From: Planococcus chinensis
GTDB lineage: Bacteria; Bacillota; Bacilli; Bacillales_A; Planococcaceae
Assembly: GCF_020071995.1 (NCBI RefSeq)
Contig: NZ_JABWTK010000006.1
Coordinates: 186,001 to 250,000 of the forward strand
Direction of reading: 5' to 3'
DNA: 64,000 nucleotides
Below, in pieces: positions 44,477 through 54,341 of the stretch. Under the pieces are notes generated by a model. It searched no databases. It had not been told where the DNA came from and was given only the letters and a program-made list of their open reading frames with translations. The first letter of the stretch is position 1. Each line of letters starts with the position of its first letter. Made by a program: the position numbers and the translations under genes.

Positions 44477-45085
44477 TTACCACCCGACATTCCCGAACTC
44501 TTCATTGCAACTTGAATTCAGATGATAAATGATGATTCTTTTCATTCGGTTTGCTTCTAATAATTCCGGCCGGATCATAGCATCCAGTGTCAAGCCGTCC
44601 ATCAAGCAGTACAGCCTCTCTGTTTCCAGATGCAAATCAGCATCCTTCTTCAATAAATTCAGCAATACGAGATAAGACATAACCTCTTTTATAGCCAAAT
44701 AAACACTGTCTTGCTGGGCATCGAACTTCTCTCCTTTATGGCGCGTGTACACTTTAAACACCAGCCGCGCTTCCACTTCCAGCCGTTTTTCCTCAGAAGA
44801 CGGCAGTAAATTCAGCAGCACTTGAACAATTTTGTCTTTTGGCGGCATGTCCAGCTTGAATACCCTACCCATCCTTTCTGCTGTTCTTTTGTATACAAGC
44901 TCCCGGGAATACGCGACCAATTCATCCTGGGTCTTGAAATAGTAGCGAAGCGCACCAAGCGACAAGTCCGCTTCTTTTGCAATTGTCCTTACAGAAGCTC
45001 CTTCCATCCCAAGTTCTAGTATGACTTTCCACGCGGCTTCAGCGATTGATTGTTTAACTTCTTCGTGGTTTGTAAGTTTTGGCAT
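44477..45085 (-). CDS. TetR/AcrR-family transcriptional regulator
   Basis: A 202-residue repressor. The N-terminal TetR HTH is seen in GASVRTIAKEADLSLGALRYYFKTQDELVAYS. The C-terminal ~140 residues are an all-helical ligand-binding domain without a recognisable pocket motif, resembling the PksA/BetI-like group. Two 12-bp palindromes lie 42 and 84 bases upstream, probably its own operators. There is no divergent gene for it to control, so its target is unknown. Confidence 0.88.
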   Translation of the reverse strand: MPKLTNHEEVKQSIAEAAWKVILELGMEGASVRTIAKEADLSLGALRYYFKTQDELVAYSRELVYKRTAERMGRVFKLDMPPKDKIVQVLLNLLPSSEEKRLEVEARLVFKVYTRHKGEKFDAQQDSVYLAIKEVMSYLVLLNLLKKDADLHLETERLYCLMDGLTLDAMIRPELLEANRMKRIIIYHLNSSCNEEFGNVGW

Positions 45086-45126
45086 ACCCCTATTTTATCA
45101 GAATACTATTAATATTCAATAAAATA

Positions 45127-45180
45127 ATACAATTGTATCAAATAAAATAGCCTGAATCTATCTTTTTAATACAGTTGTAT
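45127..45180. promoter_or_regulatory. Twin palindromic operators of the TetR regulator
   Basis: ATACAATTGTAT (45127-45138, perfect) and ATACAGTTGTAT (45169-45180, central mismatch) are nearly identical 12-bp palindromes 42 bases apart, four helical turns. Their place just upstream of the TetR gene makes them its likely binding sites. Confidence 0.6.
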
Positions 45181-45445
45181 CGTCAAATAGTTAATAACTT
45201 TTCAGGGTTGGGGATAACTGTTGGGAGCTGTGAATTACTCACCGTTTCCCGGTTTTCCAGTGGAAAACTGCGTTGGAAACTCTGTTTTCTGCTTTTTGCT
45301 GTACCTCTTTTTTCAATCCAGTGATAGTTTTCTCTTTTTTCAGTATGGGTCTTAGAATGCCTTTGAAATGCCAATTGGATATGGGCAGCTTGAAGAAATA
45401 GCGAAATAATGCTTGCTGGCTCCCCTCCCCTACCGCTGGATTTTC

Positions 45446-45477
45446 AAAAAAAAAGCAAGCACGGTAATGTGCTTGCC
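45446..45477 (-). terminator. Terminator after the DUF1648 gene
   Basis: The stem GCAAGCAC/GTGCTTGC with a 6-base loop is followed on the minus strand by a T-run of nine. Confidence 0.9.
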
Positions 45478-45479
45478 TC

Positions 45480-45971
45480 TTATATCCGGACCATCCGGAC
45501 CATAAAAAATAGAATGGTGCCAAAGATGACCGCCAAGAAGATTGGCATGAACCCTGCCCCTAATCCTTCTGCATTTCCGACGGCTACCTGGATGTTCTGG
45601 TAAGTTAGAAAACTGAACAACAAGACGATTTCATTTTTCAGGACATTGATCATCCATACTCCGTTCCTGTAATGGGCTTCAGCTTTCTCCTTGGAAAAAT
45701 TCAAGTAATTGAAAGTATGTGGGTACTTTTCTGTGATGGACATAAAAACCCACATGGCCGCTCCGATGATCGGCAAGATGAACAATTCCATTTTGCTGCC
45801 CCACCGGTCCACTTCTCCGGCACCATTATAATGCCCAGGCACTTTATCCGGCAAAGAAGCAAATTGGCTAATCAAGTAAATGAGCAATGCTGCAAACACC
45901 AGCAACGCAACTGCATCGAGAAAAACAGCCAAGCGTGGTTTAGGAAGATCAATCTTCGGTTGCTTTTCCAT
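45480..45971 (-). CDS. DUF1648 domain-containing membrane protein
   Basis: A 163-residue membrane protein with four hydrophobic segments. The DUF1648 signature SLPDKVPGHYNGAGEVDRWGSK lies between segments one and two. DUF1648 is a small membrane module also present in SdpI-type immunity proteins, but this copy has no toxin gene next to it. Function unknown. The start at 45971 has GGAGGGG upstream. The longer frame to 46151 has no such support and is dropped. Confidence 0.83.
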   Translation of the reverse strand: MEKQPKIDLPKPRLAVFLDAVALLVFAALLIYLISQFASLPDKVPGHYNGAGEVDRWGSKMELFILPIIGAAMWVFMSITEKYPHTFNYLNFSKEKAEAHYRNGVWMINVLKNEIVLLFSFLTYQNIQVAVGNAEGLGAGFMPIFLAVIFGTILFFMVRMVRI

Positions 45972-46139
45972 AAAGTCCCCTCCCCTCTTCTTCTCTTTTA
46001 CGAAAAAAAACGGCTTTGGTTTCAAAAACAGCCGGATGGATGGAGTAGGCCAAATAATTTCTAAAGACTTCCATAAGAATGAAGACATATAATAAAAGAA
46101 GTTGCAGCTAAAACGATAAGGTGAAAAGAGGAACAAATA

Positions 46140-46550
46140 TTGCAATTTCAACCAGAATTAAAGTGTAAAGCTCTTCCCAAATGGGGCAAATATTTGCGCG
46201 GACAGTGGGAAGAGCGATTTGCGGCCCATTTATCCCCCAAAAAGAAAAAAGAAATCTATTTGAAGAGTTACCTTTGGCATCTTTGCAGCTATGAAGAAAC
46301 CGCCTTTCTTTCCGGAGAAGCTGCAGTGGCTGCTTTTGAAAAACAGCCGAAAGAAAAATGCACCATTTTTTTCGAACTCCATAATGATGCGTATCTGATT
46401 GAAAACGCCGCCACCTTAACTGCATCAGTTTTGCTTCCGGTTGCAGACGAAGATGTATACGTCATGGACTGGAATGGCCAGTGGACGTTTATGAATACCC
46501 ACGAAAAGAATCTCGGCCCTTACTTCATTGAACGCAAAAAGAACGCCTAA
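46140..46550 (+). CDS. DUF4275 family protein
   Basis: A 136-residue soluble protein with the DUF4275 pattern: YLWHLCSYEETAFLSGEAAVAAF, CTIFFELHNDAYLIENAATL, DVYVMDWNGQWTFMNTHEKNLGPYF. Function unknown; members resemble small immunity-type or uncharacterised cytoplasmic proteins. The start is TTG at 46140, 7 bases after AGAGGAAC, because no early ATG is in frame. It is divergent from DUF1648 and convergent with the pyruvate oxidase gene. Confidence 0.72.
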   Translation: MQFQPELKCKALPKWGKYLRGQWEERFAAHLSPKKKKEIYLKSYLWHLCSYEETAFLSGEAAVAAFEKQPKEKCTIFFELHNDAYLIENAATLTASVLLPVADEDVYVMDWNGQWTFMNTHEKNLGPYFIERKKNA

Positions 46551-46572
46551 GGCGAGCCAGCCTCAGGCGTTC
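46543..46572. terminator. Bidirectional terminator
   Basis: An imperfect 12-bp stem (AACGCCTAAGGC/GCCTCAGGCGTT) lies between convergent genes. T-runs are short. Confidence 0.55.
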
Positions 46573-46581
46573 CGATATTCC

Positions 46582-48180
46582 TTATATCGCCGAGATATCC
46601 TCTACATAGGCATCAATGACGGCCGGTTTGCCGCTCACTTTGGCGTTGGCCAATGCTTCTTTTAGTTCTGCACGGTTCTTCGCTGTATAGCCGATTCCGC
46701 CGCAGGCTTTCGCAAAAGCGGCAAAATCGATGTTGGCAAGGTCCACATTGTCGGCGGGGTTGCCTTTTTGTTCTTGTTCATCTTCAATGAGCTGGATTTT
46801 CTGGTTATTGAAGACAACCAGCGTCATCGGCAGATTGTATTTAACAGCTGTCACAAAATCCTGCATGCCGATAGAAAAACCGCCGTCGCCGACCAGCCCA
46901 ATCACCTGCCGGTCAGGGTAGGCCAGTTTCGCAGCAATGGCACCGGGCAGTGCACAGCCCATTGTCGCGAGCCAAGCCGATACGACGAGCGATTGGCCGG
47001 AAAGCTGCAAATATTTGGCTGTCCAGATCGTTACACTTCCGACGTCGAGTGAGATAACGGCATCACGGTCCATCACTTGCTGGACTTCAGCCAGCACATG
47101 CTGCGGCTGCAGCTTATCCGTTTCTTTGTCCATGTCTTTTTGCAGATCCGCATGCCACGTTTCCCGTTTTTGGATATACTTCGTTAAGAAATCCCCTTCT
47201 TTTTCATCCGCTCTCTCGGTGAACCAGGACAATGTCGGGGCAAGGTCTCCCGCTATGCCCACTGTCGCCGGATAATATTTGCCGATCACTTTCGGTTCGA
47301 TATCGATTTGAATGGCCGGCGCTTGGTCCGGCAAATACGAACGGTACGGGAAGGCAGTGCCTGCCAAAATCACAAGGTCGGTTTCTTTCATCACTTCTTC
47401 GGACGGGTCTGTGCCGAGCTGCCCAAGCTGGCCCAAATTATAAGGATGGGTGTCTGGAACCATTCCTTTGGCAGGCAGCGAAAGAATGATTGGCGCTTTG
47501 ATTTTCTCAGCAAAGGCTACCAGCTCCGTTCCTGCTCCTTTTGCGCCTTTCCCAGCCAGTATAACGGGTTTTTTAGCCGACCCGATCAATTTCAAGCCAG
47601 CCTGAAGGTCTTCTTCAGCAGCGCGTATTTTCGGAACTGAGTAAGCGGCAGACGTGAACGGCGTATCGCGCTTGATTTTTTCGGCAAATAAATCATCCGA
47701 GACTATCAACACGGCCGGCCCTTTTTCAGCATAGGCGGTACGGATTGCCTGATTCAGCATATCCGGCAATTGTTCCGCTGCATGCACTTGCCGATTGTAG
47801 ACTGCTACGTCTTCAAACATCGATTCCAATTTCAGTTCCTGAAACGTATCCGTGCCGAGTGTCGAACTGCTCACTTGACCGACAATTGCCAGCACCGGCG
47901 TCTTGTCTTTTTGGGCATCGTACAAGCCATTTTGAAGATGGACCGCTCCTGGCCCTGCAATCGACATGCAGACACCGATTTGGCCGGTCAGTTTCGAATA
48001 AGCGGCAGCGGCCAGCGCACCGGTTTCTTCATGCCGCACCTGGATATATCGAATGGCGTCCTCTTTTCGCAATTCCTCCATAAACTCATTGATAGAATCT
48101 CCAGGCATTCCGTAGATATGGTCTACGCCCCATTCTTTCAATCCTTCGATTACATAACTGCCTGCTGTATTCTCAAACAT
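46582..48180 (-). CDS. Pyruvate oxidase-type thiamine diphosphate enzyme
   Basis: A 532-residue three-domain ThDP enzyme. The N-terminal domain has the activating Glu in VRHEETGALAAAAY. The middle domain binds FAD (PVILAGKGAKGAG). The C-terminal domain has the ThDP motif VGDGGFSIGMQDFVTAVKYNLPMTLVVFNN. It best fits the PoxB/YdaP group, which decarboxylates pyruvate to acetate (quinone-linked) or to acetyl phosphate. The choice between these cannot be made here. It follows an oxidoreductase gene by 53 bases and may share its transcript. Confidence 0.88.
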   Translation of the reverse strand: MFENTAGSYVIEGLKEWGVDHIYGMPGDSINEFMEELRKEDAIRYIQVRHEETGALAAAAYSKLTGQIGVCMSIAGPGAVHLQNGLYDAQKDKTPVLAIVGQVSSSTLGTDTFQELKLESMFEDVAVYNRQVHAAEQLPDMLNQAIRTAYAEKGPAVLIVSDDLFAEKIKRDTPFTSAAYSVPKIRAAEEDLQAGLKLIGSAKKPVILAGKGAKGAGTELVAFAEKIKAPIILSLPAKGMVPDTHPYNLGQLGQLGTDPSEEVMKETDLVILAGTAFPYRSYLPDQAPAIQIDIEPKVIGKYYPATVGIAGDLAPTLSWFTERADEKEGDFLTKYIQKRETWHADLQKDMDKETDKLQPQHVLAEVQQVMDRDAVISLDVGSVTIWTAKYLQLSGQSLVVSAWLATMGCALPGAIAAKLAYPDRQVIGLVGDGGFSIGMQDFVTAVKYNLPMTLVVFNNQKIQLIEDEQEQKGNPADNVDLANIDFAAFAKACGGIGYTAKNRAELKEALANAKVSGKPAVIDAYVEDISAI

Positions 48181-48233
48181 TGCTTCCCCTCATCTCTCAA
48201 GAATTAATGATGGCGCATTCTTTCCCAGCTTGC

Positions 48234-49268
48234 TTATTCAAAAGGAGCTTCCAGCACAATTTTTCCGATGGTACGGCCTGTCAGCAATTGTTCATAAGCT
48301 TTCTTCAGGTTTTCGATGCTGATGGGCTGAAACCGGTCATTCAACGTCGTCTGGATGCTGCCCGCGTCCACCCAGTCCGCCAAGTCATTAAGATAATGGT
48401 GCTGCTGACTCATATCCTCTGTCTGGAAAACGGAGCGGGTATACATCAGCTCATAGGCAAACGTGACGCTTTTGGAGAAAAAAGCAATGTTGATCGGTTT
48501 TTGGGCGGGCAAAATCGAACATATTTTTCCTTGCGGCAAAATGATTTCCCCCATTGCCTCCATGTGGTCATCGATATTGGTCAGACAGAAAATATAGTGG
48601 ACCCCTTCCATACCCAGCCCTTTAACTTGGTCCGGAAGCGATTCGCGGTGGCTTATGACATGATCAGCGCCATGAGCTTGTGCCCATTCGACGGTTTCCG
48701 GACGTGATGCTGTTCCAATGACCGTCAGCCCCACTAATTTCGCGATTTGTGTTGCGACAGAACCGACGCCGCCTGCTGCACCAATGATCAAAATCGACTT
48801 CCCGGCATTGTCTTCTGCATTACGGGATATGCTCATACGGTCAAACAGTGCTTCACATACCGTCAAGCTCGTCAGCGGCAAAGCAGCCGCTTGGGCAAAA
48901 TCAATGCTTTTCGGTTTTTTGCCGACAAGGCGTTCGTCGACCAAATGGAATTCGCTTTGGCCGCCGGGCGCCGCACTTGTGCCGGCATAAAATACTTCAT
49001 CTCCAGCTTCGAATAACGAACATTCATCTCCGGTTTCCACTACCACACCAGCAACGTCCCGCCCGACGATCGTCAACGATTCATCGTTGTCTTTTTTGGC
49101 ATCACGCGTCCGCAAGTCCGTCGGGTTGACCGAAATGGCGCGCACTTCGACCAGCAAATTCCGTCCTTTAGGTACAGGTCTGTCCAATTGAACCGTTTCA
49201 AATAGGGGCGCTTTTGCTACATCTCCCTTTTTATAAAATCCGAATGCTTTCATTTGTTCTTGAGCCAC
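48234..49268 (-). CDS. Zinc-independent MDR-family alcohol dehydrogenase / quinone oxidoreductase
   Basis: A 344-residue NADPH-binding medium-chain dehydrogenase. The GroES-like N-domain has NPTDLRTRD and IVGRDVAGVVVE. The Rossmann domain has ILIIGAAGGVGSVATQIAKLVGLTVIGTASR. The zinc-ligand Cys/His set of true alcohol dehydrogenases is missing, so reduction of quinones or enones is more likely. The GTG start at 49268 is preferred because GAGG lies 8 bases upstream. The internal ATG at 49253 has a weak site. Confidence 0.87.
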   Translation of the reverse strand: MAQEQMKAFGFYKKGDVAKAPLFETVQLDRPVPKGRNLLVEVRAISVNPTDLRTRDAKKDNDESLTIVGRDVAGVVVETGDECSLFEAGDEVFYAGTSAAPGGQSEFHLVDERLVGKKPKSIDFAQAAALPLTSLTVCEALFDRMSISRNAEDNAGKSILIIGAAGGVGSVATQIAKLVGLTVIGTASRPETVEWAQAHGADHVISHRESLPDQVKGLGMEGVHYIFCLTNIDDHMEAMGEIILPQGKICSILPAQKPINIAFFSKSVTFAYELMYTRSVFQTEDMSQQHHYLNDLADWVDAGSIQTTLNDRFQPISIENLKKAYEQLLTGRTIGKIVLEAPFE

Positions 49269-49454
49269 TAGCTTCGCCTCTTTCCTTTTTCATTTCCATT
49301 TTAGTCCCTAATTACTGCTTACCCGAAAAGGTTCTTAAAAAACGCCTTCCATTTCGGTTTAAGCTTATTCATAAAGACTGGATAAAATGCAGCCGGCAAA
49401 TTTCTGTGAACTGAGTATAATGAAGACAACTGAAGCACAGAAAAGAGGCGCTTT

Positions 49455-50483
49455 ATGTACAAGAATCCTTATGAACAACTGTCCGGTGTCATCCATTCGC
49501 CAAAATTGAAAAAAGCAGGCTTTCAAGAACTTCAATTTGATACAGGGGAAGCCAAACTTAATTACGTTGTCGGCCCGAACCATGGTCCGCCGCTTGTGCT
49601 GATTCCCGCTCAAACGGGCATGTGGGAAAGCTACCAAAAAGTGATGATTCCTTTGTCCCGATACTTCCAGGTGTTTGTCTTGGATATCCGTGGGCATGGC
49701 AAATCCAGCTGGACGCCGGGGCAGTATTCCTGGCGCATTATCGGAGGAGATATGCAGGCTTTTTTGGAGAGAATAGTCAAACGTCCCGCAATGATTGCCG
49801 GCAATTCTTCCGGCGGCATCATCGCTTTATGGTGCGCGGCCAACCTGTCCCATCTGGTTTCAGCCGTCGTCCTTGAAGACGCACCGGTATTTTCTGCTGA
49901 AATGCCCCGATTCAAAGAACAGGACCGTTTTGTCTATAACGGGTTAAAAAAACTGGTCGAAAATATCGGGGATCCCGCAAACCGGGACTTGGCGAATTAT
50001 TTTAACGAAATGAAGATGCCGGTGTCGGAAACACGGACAAAACGGATGCCCCCGCAATTTGTCCGCTACTTGTCCAAAAAAATCCGCAAGTTTGAAGAAG
50101 CCCATCCCGGCAAGCCCATTGAAACGGGTTTCCCGTCGCCCCTGCGCCTCCTGTTGAAATCGCTGTCGATGTTCGATCCGGATTTTGCACGGGCATTTGT
50201 CGATGGGCGCTTTTATGAGGGAATCGACCATGCCGAGGCATTAAAAAGGGTGCATTGCCCGCTTCTGGTTCTCCATGCCGATTGGCACCGCTATCCGGAA
50301 CATGGTCTCATTGGAGCGATGGATGACCGGGATGCCGAACGGATAAAAGAGTTGGCTCCTCAGATGAAATACCGGAAAATTCATGCTAACCATGTGATTC
50401 ATGCCTTTAAACCAAGACTTTATGTAAATGCGATAACGGAATTCGCTGCAGAAATAAAAGAGTTCACAGGTTCCAGGGAATAA
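49455..50483 (+). CDS. Alpha/beta hydrolase
   Basis: A 342-residue alpha/beta hydrolase. The nucleophile elbow is IAGNSSGGIIAL, following LDIRGHGKSSW. The catalytic Asp is probably in LVLHADWHRYP and the His in HANHVIHAF. A cap region of ~100 residues sits in the middle. The substrate is unknown. GAGGCGCTTT precedes the ATG. The gene is single and convergent with the aldo/keto reductase. Confidence 0.85.
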   Translation: MYKNPYEQLSGVIHSPKLKKAGFQELQFDTGEAKLNYVVGPNHGPPLVLIPAQTGMWESYQKVMIPLSRYFQVFVLDIRGHGKSSWTPGQYSWRIIGGDMQAFLERIVKRPAMIAGNSSGGIIALWCAANLSHLVSAVVLEDAPVFSAEMPRFKEQDRFVYNGLKKLVENIGDPANRDLANYFNEMKMPVSETRTKRMPPQFVRYLSKKIRKFEEAHPGKPIETGFPSPLRLLLKSLSMFDPDFARAFVDGRFYEGIDHAEALKRVHCPLLVLHADWHRYPEHGLIGAMDDRDAERIKELAPQMKYRKIHANHVIHAFKPRLYVNAITEFAAEIKEFTGSRE

Positions 50484-50500
50484 AGCTCGTTCCAATCAAA

Positions 50501-50541
50501 AAACCGGAAGCATTTTCTGACACAGAAAATGCTTCCGGTGG
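50501..50541. terminator. Bidirectional terminator
   Basis: The 17-bp stem ACCGGAAGCATTTTCTG and its complement, with a 3-base loop, lies between convergent genes. Confidence 0.85.
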
Positions 50542-50557
50542 AATGAACAAGTTTTCA

Positions 50558-51538
<981 letters not shown>

Positions 51539-51682
51539 GCTTATCCCACTCTTTCTGTTTGGTATTGTAGTGAATTTCAATTGAAGCTGAATCATTCAAC
51601 TGTGCGCGCATTGTCCGTGGCAATAAAAGCTGAAAAATTTATACGCTCCTATACCCTTTTTTCATTTTTGCAAATCTGAATT

Positions 51683-52243
51683 TCATTTCAGCTTGATGCG
51701 CTTAATTTCTTCTACAAGTTCCGGCAAGCCGTTTTCAAACAAATGGCTGGTGCCGGGAATTTGTCTAAGGCGGGCTGACGGAAGCAGTTCAGCATACTTT
51801 TCTGCATGTTCAAATGGCACCACTTCTTCATCAACACTATAAAAAAGGAAAATATCCAAGTCTTCCGGCAGGTTTGATGAAAAGCCGGGAGCCAACAGAA
51901 AATCTTCTTTGTCCCAATCGGTGTTCATCCCCCATACCGGTGAAGCAATTAAGATGAGAGCAGAAATACGAGGTTCCATTTTTTCTTCCGACAGAAGTTT
52001 CAGCAGCGCCGAACCGCCCAATGAATGGCCGATCAAAATAGCGCCCTTTTTAAAATCGGTAAACCCCTCTTTTATTTGCTGTTTCCAGTCTTCGTACACC
52101 GGATTTCTTGGTTCGGGCATAGCCGGGTGGCGCAGTTCGAATTCTTCGCCCAACTCCTTTTCCAAATAACGAATCAAGCCACTGCTCCCTTGCGTTTCGC
52201 CTTGCGGACCGGCACTGTGAACGAACAAGATTTGCTTTTTCAC
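51683..52243 (-). CDS. RBBP9/YdeN-like alpha/beta hydrolase
   Basis: A 186-residue small serine hydrolase. The oxyanion region is FVHSAGPQGETQGSSG. The nucleophile elbow is LIGHSLGGSALL, the Asp lies in FYSVDEEVVPFEHA and the His in PGTSHLFENGLPEL. It is close to RBBP9/YdeN proteins, whose substrates are largely unknown. It starts with GTG after GAGGCGAG. It stands alone downstream of the aldo/keto reductase promoter region. Confidence 0.85.
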   Translation of the reverse strand: MKKQILFVHSAGPQGETQGSSGLIRYLEKELGEEFELRHPAMPEPRNPVYEDWKQQIKEGFTDFKKGAILIGHSLGGSALLKLLSEEKMEPRISALILIASPVWGMNTDWDKEDFLLAPGFSSNLPEDLDIFLFYSVDEEVVPFEHAEKYAELLPSARLRQIPGTSHLFENGLPELVEEIKRIKLK

Positions 52244-52360
52244 TTTACTCGCCTCTTTTCTTTTCTTCTATATAAAGAGATACCCGGTATTGACAAAAAA
52301 AGCTTCAATTTGGATCGGAATATTTTAAAAGGGGCTTTGCTAAAGAACTTCACTGCAAAT

Positions 52361-52393
52361 AAAAAAACCATCAACGGAATGATCGTTGATGGC
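52361..52393 (-). terminator. Terminator of the vWA/macro operon
   Basis: The stem CCATCAACG/CGTTGATGG is followed on the minus strand by TTTTTTT, about 45 bases after the vWA stop. Confidence 0.85.
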
Positions 52394-52439
52394 CTCGTCG
52401 ATTTAAATTAAACAAATTCCCTTGTTTCAAAGCAGCGGT

Positions 52440-53087
52440 TCATTTGCGGGATTCAAAATCCGTTTCAATATCTTTTTTCCAGGAACGGTCCAATTTCTTC
52501 CCTTGCCGGAACGAACTGATGGTTTCGCTCATCACTCGGTAGTTCAGTTCTGTCCCTTCTTCATCGGCATGGTAATTAACCGCAAATTCTTCCGCGATGC
52601 CAAACTCTTTTGCGGTTTTAACTGCGTCAATATTCGCTCCGATAAAAATGAATTCCCAACCGTAGGCTTCTTTTTGCCGGTTGATCATCGACTGGATCTT
52701 TTTGTGGGTATATTCACAGCTGGCATTTTCCAGCCCGTCCGTCGTGACGACAAAAAGCACTTTCCCCGCACGCTGGTCTTCGCTTGTCCGTTTTTGCACA
52801 TTGCCTATTTTGTTGATAGTTGAACCAACGGCGTCAAGCAGCGCCGTGGTGCCGCCCACTTCGTAGTCCCTTTCCGTCAAAGGAGAAATGCCATTGATCG
52901 GCAGCCTGTCGTGAAGAAGTTCGTAATGGTGGTTAAACAGCACCGTCGTGACTTTCACTTCGCCCGCTTCTTTTTTCTGTTTGTTGAGCAGGGCGTTGAA
53001 TCCGCCGATTGTGTCGCTTTCCAGTCCGCCCATAGAACCGCTTTTATCGAGAATAAACACCAATTCTGTACTGTCGTTCTTCGCCAT
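52440..53087 (-). CDS. von Willebrand factor A domain protein
   Basis: A 215-residue cytoplasmic vWA protein. All MIDAS metal-site elements are intact: DKSGSMGG (DxSxS) at the N-terminus, the Thr in YEVGGTTALLDAVG and the Asp in VVTTDGLENAS. It has no signal peptide or membrane segment, as in the TerY-like group. A strong GGAGGAG precedes the ATG. The gap to the upstream macro-domain gene is 82 bases on the same strand, so the two are probably one operon. The partner protein is unknown. Confidence 0.87.
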   Translation of the reverse strand: MAKNDSTELVFILDKSGSMGGLESDTIGGFNALLNKQKKEAGEVKVTTVLFNHHYELLHDRLPINGISPLTERDYEVGGTTALLDAVGSTINKIGNVQKRTSEDQRAGKVLFVVTTDGLENASCEYTHKKIQSMINRQKEAYGWEFIFIGANIDAVKTAKEFGIAEEFAVNYHADEEGTELNYRVMSETISSFRQGKKLDRSWKKDIETDFESRK

Positions 53088-53169
53088 TTAAAACTCCTCC
53101 TTTAATTGTGTTCTACAACTAAAGGATAGACTTTTTTCACTTTAGGCGGGTCGCCTGAAAAGCGACACT

Positions 53170-54165
53170 TTAAGCGCCGAGCAATGGCTGGTCAAAGGCA
53201 AACAGAGCTTCATTGATTTCATGGATGCCGTAATTTTCCTGTTCAATGAAATATTCGATGATGACATCAAACTTATTGCTGCGGCTCAAGGCATAGCCTG
53301 CCGACTCCAACAGTTCTTCTGTTTCTTCCAAATCGAGACGCAAGGCGATTGCAAAAGCGATGACTGTTTTTTTCATCGGTGTGTAGTTCTTGGAATTGCG
53401 GATTTTCGAGAACAGTTTGCGGTCGATATTCGCTTTTTTATAAGTATCCACATCGCTCATGTTTTTTTCGTCGATAAACCGCAGCAAACGCATCGAAAAT
53501 GGTTCATCCATGCGCTTTAGCGCTTCTTCCAGCCCGCTCTGTGAAATGGATTGCTCCAATTGCCCAAATGCCGCATCCGCCATAACGTCCTGCTCCAGAA
53601 TCCGGCGGTTCCGGGGATAGCGGATTTCCTGTTCTTCAATATAATTTTCATCGACAAACTGCTTGACCGATCGGTACAATTTCTCACTGATGCTGAACGA
53701 TTGCTTGTCAAACACGACAACAAAGACGAGCATTTCATGTTCCAGCAAAAAATGATGGATTTCCGAAATGGCGACCTGCAGCGCCTGGTCTTTCGGGTAT
53801 CCATAAATGCCCGCAGAAATGAGCGGAAAAGCAATCGATTCACAACCGAGCGAAGCCGCAAGTTCCAGTGAATTTTTGTAGCAGGACCGCAGCAATTCTT
53901 CCTCGCTTTCATTGCCGCCCCGCCAAATTGGCCCGACCGCATGGATGATGTAATCGGCATGCAATTGAAAAGCAGGCGTCTCGACAGCTCCTCCGGTTGG
54001 GCAATGGCCAATCCGGTCGCAGGCAGCCTGCAATTCCCTGGCTCCCGCAGCGCGGAAAATCGCTCCGCAAACCCCGCCGCCCATTTGCAGCGATGAATTC
54101 GCGGCATTGACAATCGCCCCGGTCTGCATTTTTGTAATATCATTGCGTACAATTTCAAGTGACAT
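53170..54165 (-). CDS. Macro domain protein fused to a C-terminal HTH-like domain
   Basis: A 331-residue fusion. Residues 1-~180 form a macro domain of the MacroD type, which binds ADP-ribose: NDITKMQTGAIVNAANSSL, GGGVCGAIFRAAG, FPLISAGIYGYP. The Asp that follows GGGV in active MacroD hydrolases is Cys33 here, and the following His is Phe37. The C-terminal ~110 residues look like an XRE-type helix-turn-helix (KKANIDRKLFSKIRNSKNYTPMKKTVIAFAIAL). It is upstream of a vWA gene. Start 54165 has GGAGAG upstream. Confidence 0.83.
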   Translation of the reverse strand: MSLEIVRNDITKMQTGAIVNAANSSLQMGGGVCGAIFRAAGARELQAACDRIGHCPTGGAVETPAFQLHADYIIHAVGPIWRGGNESEEELLRSCYKNSLELAASLGCESIAFPLISAGIYGYPKDQALQVAISEIHHFLLEHEMLVFVVVFDKQSFSISEKLYRSVKQFVDENYIEEQEIRYPRNRRILEQDVMADAAFGQLEQSISQSGLEEALKRMDEPFSMRLLRFIDEKNMSDVDTYKKANIDRKLFSKIRNSKNYTPMKKTVIAFAIALRLDLEETEELLESAGYALSRSNKFDVIIEYFIEQENYGIHEINEALFAFDQPLLGA

Positions 54166-54341
54166 CTTTTTCACTCTCCTTACTTTCAAGTTACCAATAG
54201 CCTGCCCGGAATGCCAGCATTTGCAGAAAAATCAAATGACGATTCGTAAGTTAAAGTTTACCCTAATTTTTAGCTTTTCGTAAAAGCTCCAGGAACTTTT
54301 TCAGTTTTAAACCGTTAAAACTGGAAGAATGGAGAATGCCC

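Larger units (their letters stand above)
45086..45479. other. Intergenic region upstream of TetR gene
   Basis: It holds the twin palindromes at 45127 and 45169, then about 260 bases without a credible gene on either strand, and the terminator of the DUF1648 gene. A 94-codon minus-strand frame overlapping DUF1648 out of frame is rejected. Confidence 0.45.

Noticed and set aside
45239-45523. 94-codon minus-strand frame next to the TetR gene
   Set aside because: It overlaps the DUF1648 gene and its terminator out of frame and has no ribosome site.
45480-46550. Toxin-immunity system from DUF1648 plus DUF4275
   Set aside because: DUF1648 occurs in SdpI-type immunity proteins, but no SdpC-like toxin or autorepressor is nearby and the two genes are divergent.
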